Below, piece by piece: positions 34,417-42,494 of a DNA stretch of 51,355 nt. Source of the DNA: an uncultured Pelagibacteraceae bacterium (GTDB taxonomy: Bacteria > Pseudomonadota > Alphaproteobacteria > Pelagibacterales > Pelagibacteraceae); contig CACLGJ010000004.1 in NCBI GenBank assembly GCA_902606445.1, forward strand, positions 1-51,355, in the 5' to 3' direction. Every line of letters starts with the position of its first letter. Position 1 is the stretch's first letter. A model generated the notes under the pieces. It made no database searches and was not told the DNA's origin. It saw only the letters and a program-made list of their open reading frames with translations. The position numbers were made by a program, and so were the translations under genes.

Positions 34417-36102
34417 TTATTTAATTTCATTATATTTTGTGGCTAAAATAGGCCCAATCTTCTCAACAATATGTCCTACAACTTCAACTGTTGTCCATCC
34501 TGCTGTATTTCTTGGGCTTCCCTTTAGTTTAAAATTTGAACCATCTCTATATTCATAAATATAATCTTTATTATTTTGAGACTCATCTAACATTACTGCT
34601 AATGCAAATTTAGGTTTAGAGGTCGGAAATACTGAAATAAAACTGTTTATTTTTTTATTCGAGTATATCCCATTAACAATTTTATTAGCTGTTCCTGTTT
34701 TACCACCAATTTCATATCCATCTACATTAGCTAATTTTGCTGTTCCGTCTTTAGTTGATACAATTTTTCTTAAAATTGGTAATATTTTTTTACTAACATC
34801 TCTATCAAGTATTTGATTATTTTTAAAAACCTGATCATTTTTAATTAAAGTTGGGTTTATATCAAAACCACCATTTGTAATTATTGAATATGCTTTAGCG
34901 ACTTGTAGTAACGTAGTTGTTATCCCGTGTCCAAAAGAGGCGGTAGCCAATGGACATTTTCCCCAATTAAATTTTATAGGAATTCCCACTTCCTCTATAT
35001 CAAAATTTATAGATCCTGTTATCCCAATATTATTCAAAAAAGATTTAAATTTTTCTTCACCAATTTCTTGACCAATTCGAACTGAGCCAATATTTCCAGA
35101 TCGTACAAGAATTTGTTCAAGAGTTAAATCTGAAGGGATTTCTTTATCATATTCACTGATTGGAAAACCAGCACATGTTAGTGATTTTGGTAGATTAACA
35201 AATTTACTTTCTGGTTCAAAAATTTTTTCGTTAAATGCAGCTGCCATTGTGAAAGTTTTAAAAACAGATCCAAATTCATATACTCCTTTGGTTGCTCTGT
35301 TGATATAATTAACATCTGTAATATTTTCTCTCTGGTTAGGATCAAAATCAGGAACTGATACTAAAGATAAAATCTCACCATTATTTACATCCATTAATAT
35401 AGCTGCACTCCCCAAGGTATCAAAAATTTTGTTATATTTAAGCAATTCCTCTCTGATAATATATTGAATATCTTTATCTACAGTCAGCTTAATAGTATCT
35501 TTATCTTTTTTTAACTGATCATCTAATGATTTTTCTAGTCCTGATATGCCATTATTATCATCATCAATTTGTCCAATAATATGACTAAATAAGTTTTTTT
35601 GTGGATAAAGTCTTGTGAGTTTTTCCTCTGGTTTAATGGATTTATCTCCAAGCATCATGATTTTTTCATAATTTTCATCAGAAATTTTTTTTTCAAACCA
35701 AAAAAACTTTTTTTTATTAAACTTAGATTGGATTAACTGATAATCTTTGTTCGGAAAAATATAACCTAAATTTAATAATAGTTTTTTTTGATCTATTGTT
35801 TCAGTTGGATTTATACCTATATCTATTGAACTTACTGTTTTTGCTAAAAAATTTCCATTTCTATCAACAATATCTGTCCGTTTTAATTTGTTATAAATTT
35901 TATATTTATCACTATTTATATTTTTTGAATTTCTTGATCCAAGATGAATTAAATGAATTGAATAAATCAAAAAAATAATAAAAAAAATAAAAAAAATAAA
36001 AGCAACTCGATTAAATCTTATATGAATATTTTTATTTTTTTTCTCATAATTAAATTCATTATCATTTTCATATAATATAAGTCTATCTTTGCTACTCATC
36101 AA
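34417..36102 (-). CDS. ftsI: Septal peptidoglycan transpeptidase FtsI (PBP3)
   Basis: This 561-residue class B penicillin-binding protein has one membrane helix at about 30-50, a dimerisation/pedestal domain beginning Arg-Thr-Asp-Ile-Val-Asp-Arg-Asn-Gly, and a transpeptidase domain. The active-site motifs are Ser-Val-Phe-Lys (nucleophile Ser), Ser-Gly-Asn and Lys-Thr-Gly-Thr. It crosslinks septal glycan with FtsW. No PASTA domains are present. It overlaps ftsL by 11 bases. Confidence 0.95.
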   Translation of the reverse strand: MMSSKDRLILYENDNEFNYEKKNKNIHIRFNRVAFIFFIFFIIFLIYSIHLIHLGSRNSKNINSDKYKIYNKLKRTDIVDRNGNFLAKTVSSIDIGINPTETIDQKKLLLNLGYIFPNKDYQLIQSKFNKKKFFWFEKKISDENYEKIMMLGDKSIKPEEKLTRLYPQKNLFSHIIGQIDDDNNGISGLEKSLDDQLKKDKDTIKLTVDKDIQYIIREELLKYNKIFDTLGSAAILMDVNNGEILSLVSVPDFDPNQRENITDVNYINRATKGVYEFGSVFKTFTMAAAFNEKIFEPESKFVNLPKSLTCAGFPISEYDKEIPSDLTLEQILVRSGNIGSVRIGQEIGEEKFKSFLNNIGITGSINFDIEEVGIPIKFNWGKCPLATASFGHGITTTLLQVAKAYSIITNGGFDINPTLIKNDQVFKNNQILDRDVSKKILPILRKIVSTKDGTAKLANVDGYEIGGKTGTANKIVNGIYSNKKINSFISVFPTSKPKFALAVMLDESQNNKDYIYEYRDGSNFKLKGSPRNTAGWTTVEVVGHIVEKIGPILATKYNEIK

Positions 36103-36406
36103 CTTTTTCCGAAATTTTTAAATCATTAACAACAATTTGGTTATCTATTATTTTTAAAGTTTTGAGTTCCTGTAATTTTTTTTTAATAAGAGTATCTTCA
36201 AAATACAATTTTTGATATTTTAATAATTTTTCTGATGAACTTAAATAATTAAACTCCAATTTTGAGTCTTTAAATCTGTCCTCTAAAAATAATATATTTT
36301 CTCTAATAGAATAAATTTGTTCATCTAAATCTTTTGTTGAATTTTTAATGAATGATGTAAATACAATTAAAACTAATATTAACAAAAAAACCAAGGATTT
36401 TATCAT
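36092..36406 (-). CDS. ftsL: FtsL-like division protein
   Basis: This 104-residue protein has an N-terminal membrane helix (about 4-17) followed by a heptad-rich coiled coil (about 25-80, many Leu/Ile and Lys/Glu). That is the topology of FtsL, which pairs with FtsB and FtsQ to activate FtsWI. Sequence conservation of FtsL is minimal, so the call rests on size, topology and its place between rsmH (4-base overlap) and ftsI (11-base overlap). Confidence 0.8.
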   Translation of the reverse strand: MIKSLVFLLILVLIVFTSFIKNSTKDLDEQIYSIRENILFLEDRFKDSKLEFNYLSSSEKLLKYQKLYFEDTLIKKKLQELKTLKIIDNQIVVNDLKISEKVDE

Positions 36407-37413
36407 AATTTGGATCCTAATTTTTCAATTTCTAAAAAGTTAGAAAATTTTTTCTCTATGTCAGTTTCTATTTCATAAGAGTCATTATTTTTAATCACAT
36501 ATCTTAATTTTGCTGATCTTGATGGTTGATTTTTAATTATTTCTTGATCAGATGGAGTAATTGGTTTTTTTTGAGGCATTAAGAAAGATAGTGGTTTCTG
36601 TTCAATTTTAGGTTCATACCTTGAAACACTTTTATTCTCAGATAGATTTTTAAAAAAATATTTAACTATTTTGTCCTCTAAAGAATGAAAAGTTATGACA
36701 GCTAAAACACCATTTTTTTTTAAAATTTTAGCAGAATTGATTAAACCATATATTAGTTCACTAATTTCTTTATTCACAAATATCCTTAATGCCTGAAAGG
36801 TTTTTGTTGCAATATGAACCTTAAAATTTTTTTTTCTTTTTGATCTTTCAATAATACTAACAAGATCTTGAGTATTAATTTTTTTTGTTTCTCTGAATTT
36901 AATAATATTTTTTGAGATTATTTTAGCATCACTTTCATCACCAAAATAATTTAAAATTTTTTCTAATTCATGTTTTTCTAATTTATTTATTACTTGATCT
37001 GCGGAAAACTCATTAAGACCCATCATCATATTAAGTTCTCCTTTTGAATTAAAAGATAACCCTTTATTTGGGTCTTTTATTTGAACAAATGAATAACCTA
37101 AATCAAATACAATTCCTTTTATATTCTCATTTTTTAACTTCAAATTATTTAATTTACTAAATCTTAAATTTTTAAATTGAAAGCGATCTGGAAATTGATT
37201 TTCTATTTGTTTTGCTTTTTTCTTGCTATCAATATCTCTGTCTAAACCAAGAACTTTAGTATTTTTATATTTTAAGATCTCTTTTGTGTATCCACCTTGG
37301 CCAAAGGTACAATCAATAAATGTGCCACCATGTTGAGGGGTAATAACGCTAACAATCTCTTTTAGCAGTACTGGATAGTGTTTTATATCATCCTGTACTA
37401 TGGTGGCTTGCAT
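36403..37413 (-). CDS. rsmH: 16S rRNA (cytosine-1402-N4)-methyltransferase RsmH
   Basis: This 336-residue SAM-dependent enzyme methylates the P-site base C1402 of 16S rRNA. It shows His-Tyr-Pro-Val-Leu-Leu-Lys-Glu, the SAM motif [31 protein letters not shown] and a C-terminal Ser-Arg-Ser-Ala-Lys-Leu-Arg. It is usually right after mraZ; here ftsZ is inserted between. It begins 18 bases after ftsZ. Confidence 0.96.
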   Translation of the reverse strand: MQATIVQDDIKHYPVLLKEIVSVITPQHGGTFIDCTFGQGGYTKEILKYKNTKVLGLDRDIDSKKKAKQIENQFPDRFQFKNLRFSKLNNLKLKNENIKGIVFDLGYSFVQIKDPNKGLSFNSKGELNMMMGLNEFSADQVINKLEKHELEKILNYFGDESDAKIISKNIIKFRETKKINTQDLVSIIERSKRKKNFKVHIATKTFQALRIFVNKEISELIYGLINSAKILKKNGVLAVITFHSLEDKIVKYFFKNLSENKSVSRYEPKIEQKPLSFLMPQKKPITPSDQEIIKNQPSRSAKLRYVIKNNDSYEIETDIEKKFSNFLEIEKLGSKL

Positions 37414-37431
37414 TTATTTTTTTGAAGACCA

Positions 37432-38952
37432 TTAATTTTTTTGTCTTCTTAAAAATGCTGGTATCTCTAAATCATCTTCTTGATCATCATTCTCGGATGA
37501 CAGTAACTCATTTTGATTTAAAGTTTCTGTTTCTTTGAAGTTGTTAAATAAATCTGGAGCATCTGACTCAACTCCAAATTCACTTAAGTCCATTTTGGCT
37601 TCTTGATCAATATGAGAGTTTTCATCTTGTGTTGCTTCTTGATCAATATGAGAGTTTTCATCTTGTGTAGCCTCTCGAGTAAATGAAACTTCATTTTCGT
37701 CAGAAGAATTTTCTACAATACTCTCAGCTTCTTGATTCTTTAGTAGTTCCTCATGATATTGATTATTAACTTGATTAATATCATCTTTTACTGCTGATTG
37801 ATTAATCATCTCGGAAGTAATTTCATTTTCAAGCTTTAAAGCGTTCGCACCATGAGATACTGGACTTGAATTGTTAGTTGAAAAATTAAATGATGCAGTT
37901 GGTCCAATATTAGAAAAATCAGAATAACCTGTATTTCTGTTTTGAATTCTGTGAACCATATTAATCACTGATTTGCTTTCAGGTTGTTGACCATCTAAAG
38001 AAGTTGCAACAATTGAAACTCTTATTTTGCCTTCAAGAGCCTCGTCAGTTATAGCGCCTATAATTACTTCTGCATCGGCTTCTACTTCTGATCTAATTTT
38101 ATTTACTACTTCATCAACTTCAAAAAGTTTTAAATCTTTTCCTCCAGTAATATTAACTAGTAAACCTTTTGCTCCATTTAAAGTATAGTCATCAATTAAA
38201 GGATTACTTATAGCCATGTCGGTAGCTTTCATCGCTCTACCTTCTCCTTCAGCTTCGCCAGTTCCCATCATAGCTTTACCCATTGAAGCCATAACAGTTT
38301 CAACATCTGCAAAATCTAAATTAATTATGCCTGGTCTAACCATTAGGTCAGTAACACTTTGTACCCCATGCATTAAAACATTATTTGAAAGATTAAAAGA
38401 CTCTTCAAAAGTAGTTTGTTCATTTGCTATTTTGAATAAATTTTGATTTGGTATTACTATAATTGTATCTACATGTTTTCTCAATTCTTCAAGACCAATT
38501 TGTGCTCTTTTCATTCTTGAAGGGCCTTCATATAAAAAAGGTAGTGTGACTACTCCAACAGTAAGTATATTTAATTCTTTCGCTGCTCTAGCTATTACAT
38601 GTGCAGCACCTGTTCCAGTTCCACCACCCATTCCTGCAGCAATAAAAACCATATTTGCACCCTGCAAAACATTTACAATATCATTTAAAGACTCATCAGC
38701 TGCGGCTTGACCAATATCAAGTTTAGCTCCAGCACCTAGTCCTTTTGTTAAATTTAAACCAATTTGAATTTTAGATTTTGCTTTACTGTGTTTCAAATCT
38801 TGTGCATCTGTATTTACAGCTATAAATTCTACTCCTTGCATGCCGTTATCTATCATTTCATTAATTGCATTTCCGCCTGCACCTCCGACTCCTAAAACCA
38901 AGAGTCGTGGTTGTAATTCTTTTATTTCTGGTGTTCTTATATTAATTGTCAT
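37432..38952 (-). CDS. ftsZ: Cell-division GTPase FtsZ, relocated to the head of the dcw cluster
   Basis: This 506-residue tubulin homologue has Gly-Val-Gly-Gly-Ala-Gly-Gly-Asn at 21-28, the tubulin signature Gly-Gly-Gly-Thr-Gly-Thr-Gly at 109-115, the T7-loop Asn-Leu-Asp-Phe-Ala-Asp (near 210), an acidic low-complexity linker (about 330-490) and a conserved C-terminal peptide Ile-Pro-Ala-Phe-Leu-Arg-Arg that normally docks FtsA/ZipA. A strong GAGGGGG ribosome site precedes the ATG. It lies between mraZ (16-base gap) and rsmH (18-base gap), not between ftsA and lpxC as is usual, so it is directly downstream of the MraZ-controlled promoter. Confidence 0.97.
   Translation of the reverse strand: MTINIRTPEIKELQPRLLVLGVGGAGGNAINEMIDNGMQGVEFIAVNTDAQDLKHSKAKSKIQIGLNLTKGLGAGAKLDIGQAAADESLNDIVNVLQGANMVFIAAGMGGGTGTGAAHVIARAAKELNILTVGVVTLPFLYEGPSRMKRAQIGLEELRKHVDTIIVIPNQNLFKIANEQTTFEESFNLSNNVLMHGVQSVTDLMVRPGIINLDFADVETVMASMGKAMMGTGEAEGEGRAMKATDMAISNPLIDDYTLNGAKGLLVNITGGKDLKLFEVDEVVNKIRSEVEADAEVIIGAITDEALEGKIRVSIVATSLDGQQPESKSVINMVHRIQNRNTGYSDFSNIGPTASFNFSTNNSSPVSHGANALKLENEITSEMINQSAVKDDINQVNNQYHEELLKNQEAESIVENSSDENEVSFTREATQDENSHIDQEATQDENSHIDQEAKMDLSEFGVESDAPDLFNNFKETETLNQNELLSSENDDQEDDLEIPAFLRRQKN
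37598..37669 (-). repeat. 36-bp tandem duplication in the ftsZ linker
   Basis: Two adjacent 36-base units (37598-37633 and 37634-37669) differ at one position and encode the 12-residue unit [12 protein letters not shown] twice in the disordered FtsZ linker. A third, partial unit (Gln-Glu-Ala) follows. It is in frame and probably length-variable between strains. Confidence 0.9.
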
Positions 38953-38968
38953 TTTATTTTCCCCCTCA

Positions 38969-39424
38969 TTATTTATTTAGTTCATGATCCCATTTAAGGC
39001 CAGCCCGATTCAAGTTCGATTTTTTTTTTGCATTAACCTTAAATTTTTCAAAAGCTGTTGGTTCCCATATTTGAAAAGTTTTGCCTTGACCAACAAACAA
39101 CATGCTATTTTTTATCCTTGCATGTTTTAATAATTTTGATGTAAGTGATATTCTTCCTTCACTATCAAACTGTAAATTAATACTTTCCGATAATATTGAT
39201 GTTGCAAAAAAATCCCTTTTTTCCTCAAAAGGATTTAAAGAATCAATTGTATTTGAAATTTTTTCTATTCTATCTTGTGGCCAAGCTTCAATTGATTGAT
39301 TGTTAAATGATGGGTAACAAATTACTCCATTATATCCAAGGTTAGAAAGGTGAGATCTAAAGGTTGCAGGCACTGACACCCTTCCTTTTTTGTCTAATCT
39401 GTTTTCGTAACTCGATAAAAACAT
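38969..39424 (-). CDS. mraZ: Transcriptional regulator MraZ
   Basis: This 151-residue protein contains two AbrB-like swapped-hairpin modules. The first has [11 protein letters not shown] (about 8-18), and the second has Phe-Asp-Ser-Glu-Gly-Arg-Ile-Ser-Leu. MraZ rings bind tandem TGGGN repeats and repress the dcw operon. Such repeats are present just upstream (39452-39476), overlapping the -10 box, so this copy is very likely autoregulatory. It is the first gene of the long minus-strand cluster. Confidence 0.95.
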   Translation of the reverse strand: MFLSSYENRLDKKGRVSVPATFRSHLSNLGYNGVICYPSFNNQSIEAWPQDRIEKISNTIDSLNPFEEKRDFFATSILSESINLQFDSEGRISLTSKLLKHARIKNSMLFVGQGKTFQIWEPTAFEKFKVNAKKKSNLNRAGLKWDHELNK

Positions 39425-39451
39425 AACTCATAAAATTCAATATTCCTTATT

Positions 39452-39476
39452 TGGGAATATATGGGATATTATGGGT
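39452..39476 (+). promoter_or_regulatory. MraZ operator: three TGGGN repeats at 10-bp spacing
   Basis: TGGGA (39452-39456), TGGGA (39462-39466) and TGGGT (39472-39476) are separated by exactly five bases each, the arrangement described for MraZ-binding repeats. They are written on the plus strand, that is, inverted relative to the mraZ reading direction. The -10 box lies between the second and third repeats, so binding would block RNA polymerase. Confidence 0.85.
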
Positions 39477-39494
39477 TTTTAGAAATAGAGTCAA
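39466..39494 (-). promoter_or_regulatory. dcw cluster promoter upstream of mraZ
   Basis: On the minus strand TTGACT (39489-39494) and TAATAT (39466-39471) are separated by 17 bases. The predicted start point is about 35 bases before the mraZ ATG. It is interleaved with the TGGGN operator. Further TTGAC-like motifs lie upstream (about 39519-39548) and could mark an additional weak promoter. Confidence 0.75.
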
Positions 39495-39584
39495 TACCCT
39501 CAATATTTAATTATTACAGTCAATTACGTCAAATAAGAAGAGAGTCAAAACGAGAACATCTGTGCTAGAATTTAGAGAAAATTT

Positions 39585-39938
39585 GCCAGATAAACTATAA
39601 GCCGGGTTCTGTCATTTAAACTTATCATTTGTCTAGGCTTAGGATCTCTCCGAAGCTCAAGCAACTAACCCTGATGACTAGCCAAGGATGGCTTTTAGTT
39701 TTTACACAATGTCACCTCTACTTAGTCTTGCTCCCAGTGGGGTTTTCCAGCATTCATTGTTACCAATAGAACCGGTGTGCTCTTACCACACCTTTTCACC
39801 CTTGCCATGTTATGGCGGTTTATTTTCTGTGGCACTATCCCTAGGGTCGCCCCCGCCAGGCATTACCTGGCACTGTATCCTTGCGGAGCCCGGACTTTCC
39901 TCTTTAAATCAATTAAAGCGACAAGTCATTTATCTGGC
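39585..39938 (-). ncRNA. rnpB: RNase P RNA (bacterial type A)
   Basis: The minus strand carries the universal rnpB signatures: GAGGAAAGTCCGGGCTCC near the 5' end and AGAACCCGGCTTA near the 3' end. The ends pair through a perfect 10-bp P1 helix (39929-39938 with 39585-39594). Internal conserved blocks such as GGGGGCGACCCTAGGGA are also visible. It is the catalytic RNA that removes tRNA 5' leaders. The true ends may extend a few bases beyond P1. The only protein-sized ORFs here are antisense artefacts. Confidence 0.95.
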
Positions 39939-39950
39939 TTATTGAATCTA

Positions 39951-39979
39951 ATATTAACTTTAAAATTTTCAATAGTTAA
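39951..39979 (-). promoter_or_regulatory. Promoter of rnpB
   Basis: On the minus strand TTAACT (39974-39979) and TAATAT (39951-39956) are spaced by 17 bases. The expected start is around 39942-39944, a few bases before the P1 helix of RNase P RNA. It lies just after the stop codon of the upstream AmpD-like gene. Confidence 0.6.
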
Positions 39980-39982
39980 TAA

Positions 39983-40714
39983 CTATGATTTTAAAAGGTT
40001 TTTTACGATTAAAAGACACTCTTTGTCTGGAATCCCATTTATCAAACTCTGTCTAAATCTTCTCTGAAAAGCTTTTGTAATAATTTTCTTATTTAAATTC
40101 CAATTTAATTCTTCAATTCTTTTATAACCAAATGCATATAAATATTTTAAAAATTTTATTTCTTCAGTCTGTTTTAATTTTTTTAGTCTATTTTTTTTTA
40201 GATTTATCTCACTTATTTTATGCCATAGCGCAAGATTAAATCTAGCAAGTTTTTTCCAAGGAAACTTTTCTCCTGGATCCTTTTTTCTCTCAGGGGCTAT
40301 ATCTGAATGACCTAAAACATTTTTTAAATTAATCTTATATTTTTTAATTAACTTTTTTAACAGCAGCCTAAGTGATTTTAATTGTTTTGGGGAAAAATTT
40401 TTGTAAAAATTTTTATGGCCTGGATTGTGAATTTCTATTCCAATTGAATTTTTGTTCAATGAATTATGATTATTCCACCTTGATTTTCCAGCATGCCATG
40501 CTTCATATGCATCTGGTACAAGATTAATTACTTCACCATTTTTTTTTATAAAATAATGTGCACTTACATTTTTATTTTCTTCACATAATCTTTTTAATGC
40601 AGCTAATTCACTTTTCATTCCAGTATAATGAATTACGATATATTTAATTTTTTTTTTAGATCTTTTTGGTATATTAAAATTTGGAGAGTAATTATTTGTT
40701 ATTTTTGGCCACAT
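39983..40714 (-). CDS. AmpD-like N-acetylmuramoyl-L-alanine amidase
   Basis: This 243-residue amidase_2-family zinc amidase has His29 in Ile-Val-Ile-His-Tyr-Thr-Gly, Ser-Ala-His-Tyr, Ala-Trp-His-Ala-Gly-Lys-Ser-Arg-Trp, Gly-Ile-Glu-Ile-His-Asn-Pro-Gly, and Gly-His-Ser-Asp-Ile-Ala-Pro-Glu-Arg-Lys-x-Asp-Pro-Gly with the second His and Asp ligands. A C-terminal helical domain (about 185-243) resembles a peptidoglycan-binding module, as in AmiD. No signal peptide is visible, so it probably acts in the cytosol on recycled anhydro-muropeptides. It is transcribed towards rnpB. Confidence 0.88.
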   Translation of the reverse strand: MWPKITNNYSPNFNIPKRSKKKIKYIVIHYTGMKSELAALKRLCEENKNVSAHYFIKKNGEVINLVPDAYEAWHAGKSRWNNHNSLNKNSIGIEIHNPGHKNFYKNFSPKQLKSLRLLLKKLIKKYKINLKNVLGHSDIAPERKKDPGEKFPWKKLARFNLALWHKISEINLKKNRLKKLKQTEEIKFLKYLYAFGYKRIEELNWNLNKKIITKAFQRRFRQSLINGIPDKECLLIVKNLLKS

Positions 40715-40777
40715 TTATGCTTGATTTAAGATCAAATGTTAATTTACTTTAGAGTAGATTATAATATAAGAACCTCA

Positions 40778-41563
40778 ATGATTAAAAAATTCGTAATTAT
40801 TACAATTACAACTCTTGCGTTAATAGGAAATGTTAATGCATCATCTGATGGTGAATTATTGTTAAAAAAAAATGATCCAACAGAAATTAAGGAATGTTGG
40901 GAAGGATTTAATAGGGCTTCATTTGCATTAAATCAAGGTTTAGATAAGATTGTTTTTAAACCTGTTGCCTCTGTTTATAGAACCTTACCAACTCCAATTA
41001 AAAATGGGGTAAGCAACTCTTTAGATAATTTATCAAATGTAGTTACAGTTCCAAACAATATATTACAAGGTGAATTTGAAAAAGCTGTTGTTAACACAGG
41101 AAGATTTGTAATAAACACAACTTTTGGTATCTTGGGATTAATTGATGTAGCAACTTTAATAGGTTTCGAAGAATATGAAAAAGAAGATTATGGTCAAACA
41201 CTTGCAGTCCATGGAGCCGGACCAGGATGTTATTTAGTTTTGCCTGTGTTAGGTCCAAGTACGGCTAGAGACACTGTGGCATCATTAACAAACTTTGTTG
41301 GAGGTGATGCTTGGTATAATGTAACTGTAAAAAACGATACCCAATATTTTAATGAATCTGATTTCTATTTTTCAAAAGTAACTTCAGGTATTGATTTTAG
41401 AGCAAAAAATTATGATTCAATAGAAAATTTAGAAAATAATTCAATTGATTTTTATGCATCTGTAAAAAGTTTGTATTTACAAGATAGACAACAAAAAATT
41501 CTTAATACTAAGACAATTATAGACACTCAAAACGATAGCGATTGGGAAGAAATAGAAAATTAG
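40778..41563 (+). CDS. mlaA: MlaA/VacJ outer-membrane phospholipid transport protein, apparently not lipidated
   Basis: From the ATG at 40778 the protein has 261 residues: a cleavable signal (about 1-20, Val-Asn-Ala cut site) and then the MlaA domain. Marks are Trp-Glu-Gly-Phe-Asn-Arg, the Val-Ala-x-x-Tyr-Arg-x-Leu-Pro-Thr-Pro-Ile-Lys segment, Asn-Asn-Ile-Leu-Gln-Gly, Gly-Arg-Phe-Val-Ile-Asn-Thr-Thr and Asp-Tyr-Gly-Gln-Thr-Leu-Ala-Val-His-Gly. MlaA removes mislocalised phospholipids from the outer leaflet. The usual lipobox cysteine is absent. An in-frame ATG at 40736 would add 14 residues ahead of the signal and was rejected. mlaC follows by 17 bases. Confidence 0.9.
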   Translation: MIKKFVIITITTLALIGNVNASSDGELLLKKNDPTEIKECWEGFNRASFALNQGLDKIVFKPVASVYRTLPTPIKNGVSNSLDNLSNVVTVPNNILQGEFEKAVVNTGRFVINTTFGILGLIDVATLIGFEEYEKEDYGQTLAVHGAGPGCYLVLPVLGPSTARDTVASLTNFVGGDAWYNVTVKNDTQYFNESDFYFSKVTSGIDFRAKNYDSIENLENNSIDFYASVKSLYLQDRQQKILNTKTIIDTQNDSDWEEIEN

Positions 41564-41580
41564 AAACATCATTCTAAATA

Positions 41581-42168
41581 ATGAAAAAAAAATTATTAAC
41601 AATAATTTTTATTATAAGCCTAATTACTAACAATGTGTTTGCACTTGAAGCTGACGTATTTGTACAATCAACTGTAAATAGAGCATCAAAATTATTATCT
41701 GAGGATATCTCTAAAACAGAAAAAATAGAAAAATTAAAAACTATTGCAAAAGATACTGTAGATATTAAAGGAATTGGACTTTACACTCTAGGCGCTGCTA
41801 GAAAAGATCTCAGTGATGATGAAAAAAAGGAATACTCAGAAAAATTTGAAAAATACTTTTTAAAGAGTTTCTCAAGCAGACTGGCTGAATATACTAATCC
41901 AGAAATAAACGTATATGCAAAAGAAATTTTGAATAAGAATTATACTATTGTAAATAGTACTCTCAAAGCTACAAGTGAAAGGCCAGAAATAAGTATTGAT
42001 TGGAGAATTTATACAAAAAATCCAGATCAACCATTAATAAGAGATTTGATTATTGAAGGTTTAAGTTTAGCAAGGACACAAAAAGAAGAATTTGCATCAG
42101 TTTTAAGTGGAAATGATGGTGATATTAATGCACTGTTTAAAAGTTTAGAAGAATTTTCAAACAAATAA
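41581..42168 (+). CDS. mlaC: MlaC periplasmic phospholipid-binding protein
   Basis: This 195-residue protein has a signal peptide (about 1-21, ending Asn-Val-Phe-Ala) and the MlaC/Ttg2D domain. Features include Lys-Thr-Ile-Ala-Lys-Asp-Thr-Val-Asp-Ile-Lys-Gly-Ile-Gly, Leu-Gly-Ala-Ala-Arg-Lys, Phe-Glu-Lys-Tyr-Phe-Leu-Lys-Ser-Phe, and Asp-Trp-Arg-Ile near the middle followed by Ile-Arg-Asp-Leu-Ile-Ile-Glu-Gly. It shuttles phospholipids between MlaA and the MlaFED ABC complex. The inner-membrane components are not in the window. It is in an operon with mlaA. Confidence 0.9.
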   Translation: MKKKLLTIIFIISLITNNVFALEADVFVQSTVNRASKLLSEDISKTEKIEKLKTIAKDTVDIKGIGLYTLGAARKDLSDDEKKEYSEKFEKYFLKSFSSRLAEYTNPEINVYAKEILNKNYTIVNSTLKATSERPEISIDWRIYTKNPDQPLIRDLIIEGLSLARTQKEEFASVLSGNDGDINALFKSLEEFSNK

Positions 42169-42186
42169 ATTAACAATAAATGAAAT

Positions 42187-42263
42187 TGGTGGGCCCGCCA
42201 GGACTCGAACCTGGGACCAATACATTATGAGTGTACTGCTCTAACCAACTGAGCTACAGGCCC
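42187..42263 (-). tRNA. tRNA-Met (anticodon CAT, elongator type)
   Basis: The minus strand folds as a tRNA: acceptor GGGCCTG (42257-42263) with CGGGCCC, D-arm GCTCAGTTGGTTAGAGC, anticodon loop CTCATAA, T-loop GTTCGAGTC, and encoded CCA (42187-42189). The first pair is G-C, so it is not the usual initiator form with an unpaired position 1. Confidence 0.95.
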
Positions 42264-42404
42264 TTTGATAAATCTAGTTTTTATACCATTAAAAAAGTTA
42301 ATCAAGCATCAATGTTTTATTTTATTTCTATTTATATCCTTTTGTAAATGCATTGGTTGGCAAATGGATTTTTTAAAATTCTAAAAAAATCTATGTTTTA
42401 AATA

Positions 42405-42479
42405 TGGTGGGCCGTGTTGGTTACGCTCCAACTACCCCTGCAATGTCAATGCAGTACTCTACTATTGAGCTAACGGCCC
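42405..42479 (-). tRNA. tRNA-Val (anticodon GAC)
   Basis: The minus strand forms a tRNA: acceptor GGGCCGT (42473-42479) with ACGGCCC, anticodon stem CTGCA/TGCAG enclosing TTGACAT (anticodon GAC), and encoded CCA (42405-42407). It lies 141 bases upstream of tRNA-Met on the same strand; I see nothing else in that spacer. Confidence 0.93.
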
Positions 42480-42494
42480 GAAAAAATTTTTAAA

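Noticed and set aside
39688..40067. Plus-strand ORFs of 85 and 96 codons
   Set aside because: They lie antisense to the RNase P RNA and the end of the AmpD-like gene; the stable RNA explains the atypical G/C content and open frames.
42264..42404. Hidden small gene or RNA between tRNA-Met and tRNA-Val
   Set aside because: No start with a ribosome site, no stable hairpin and no recognisable RNA signature.
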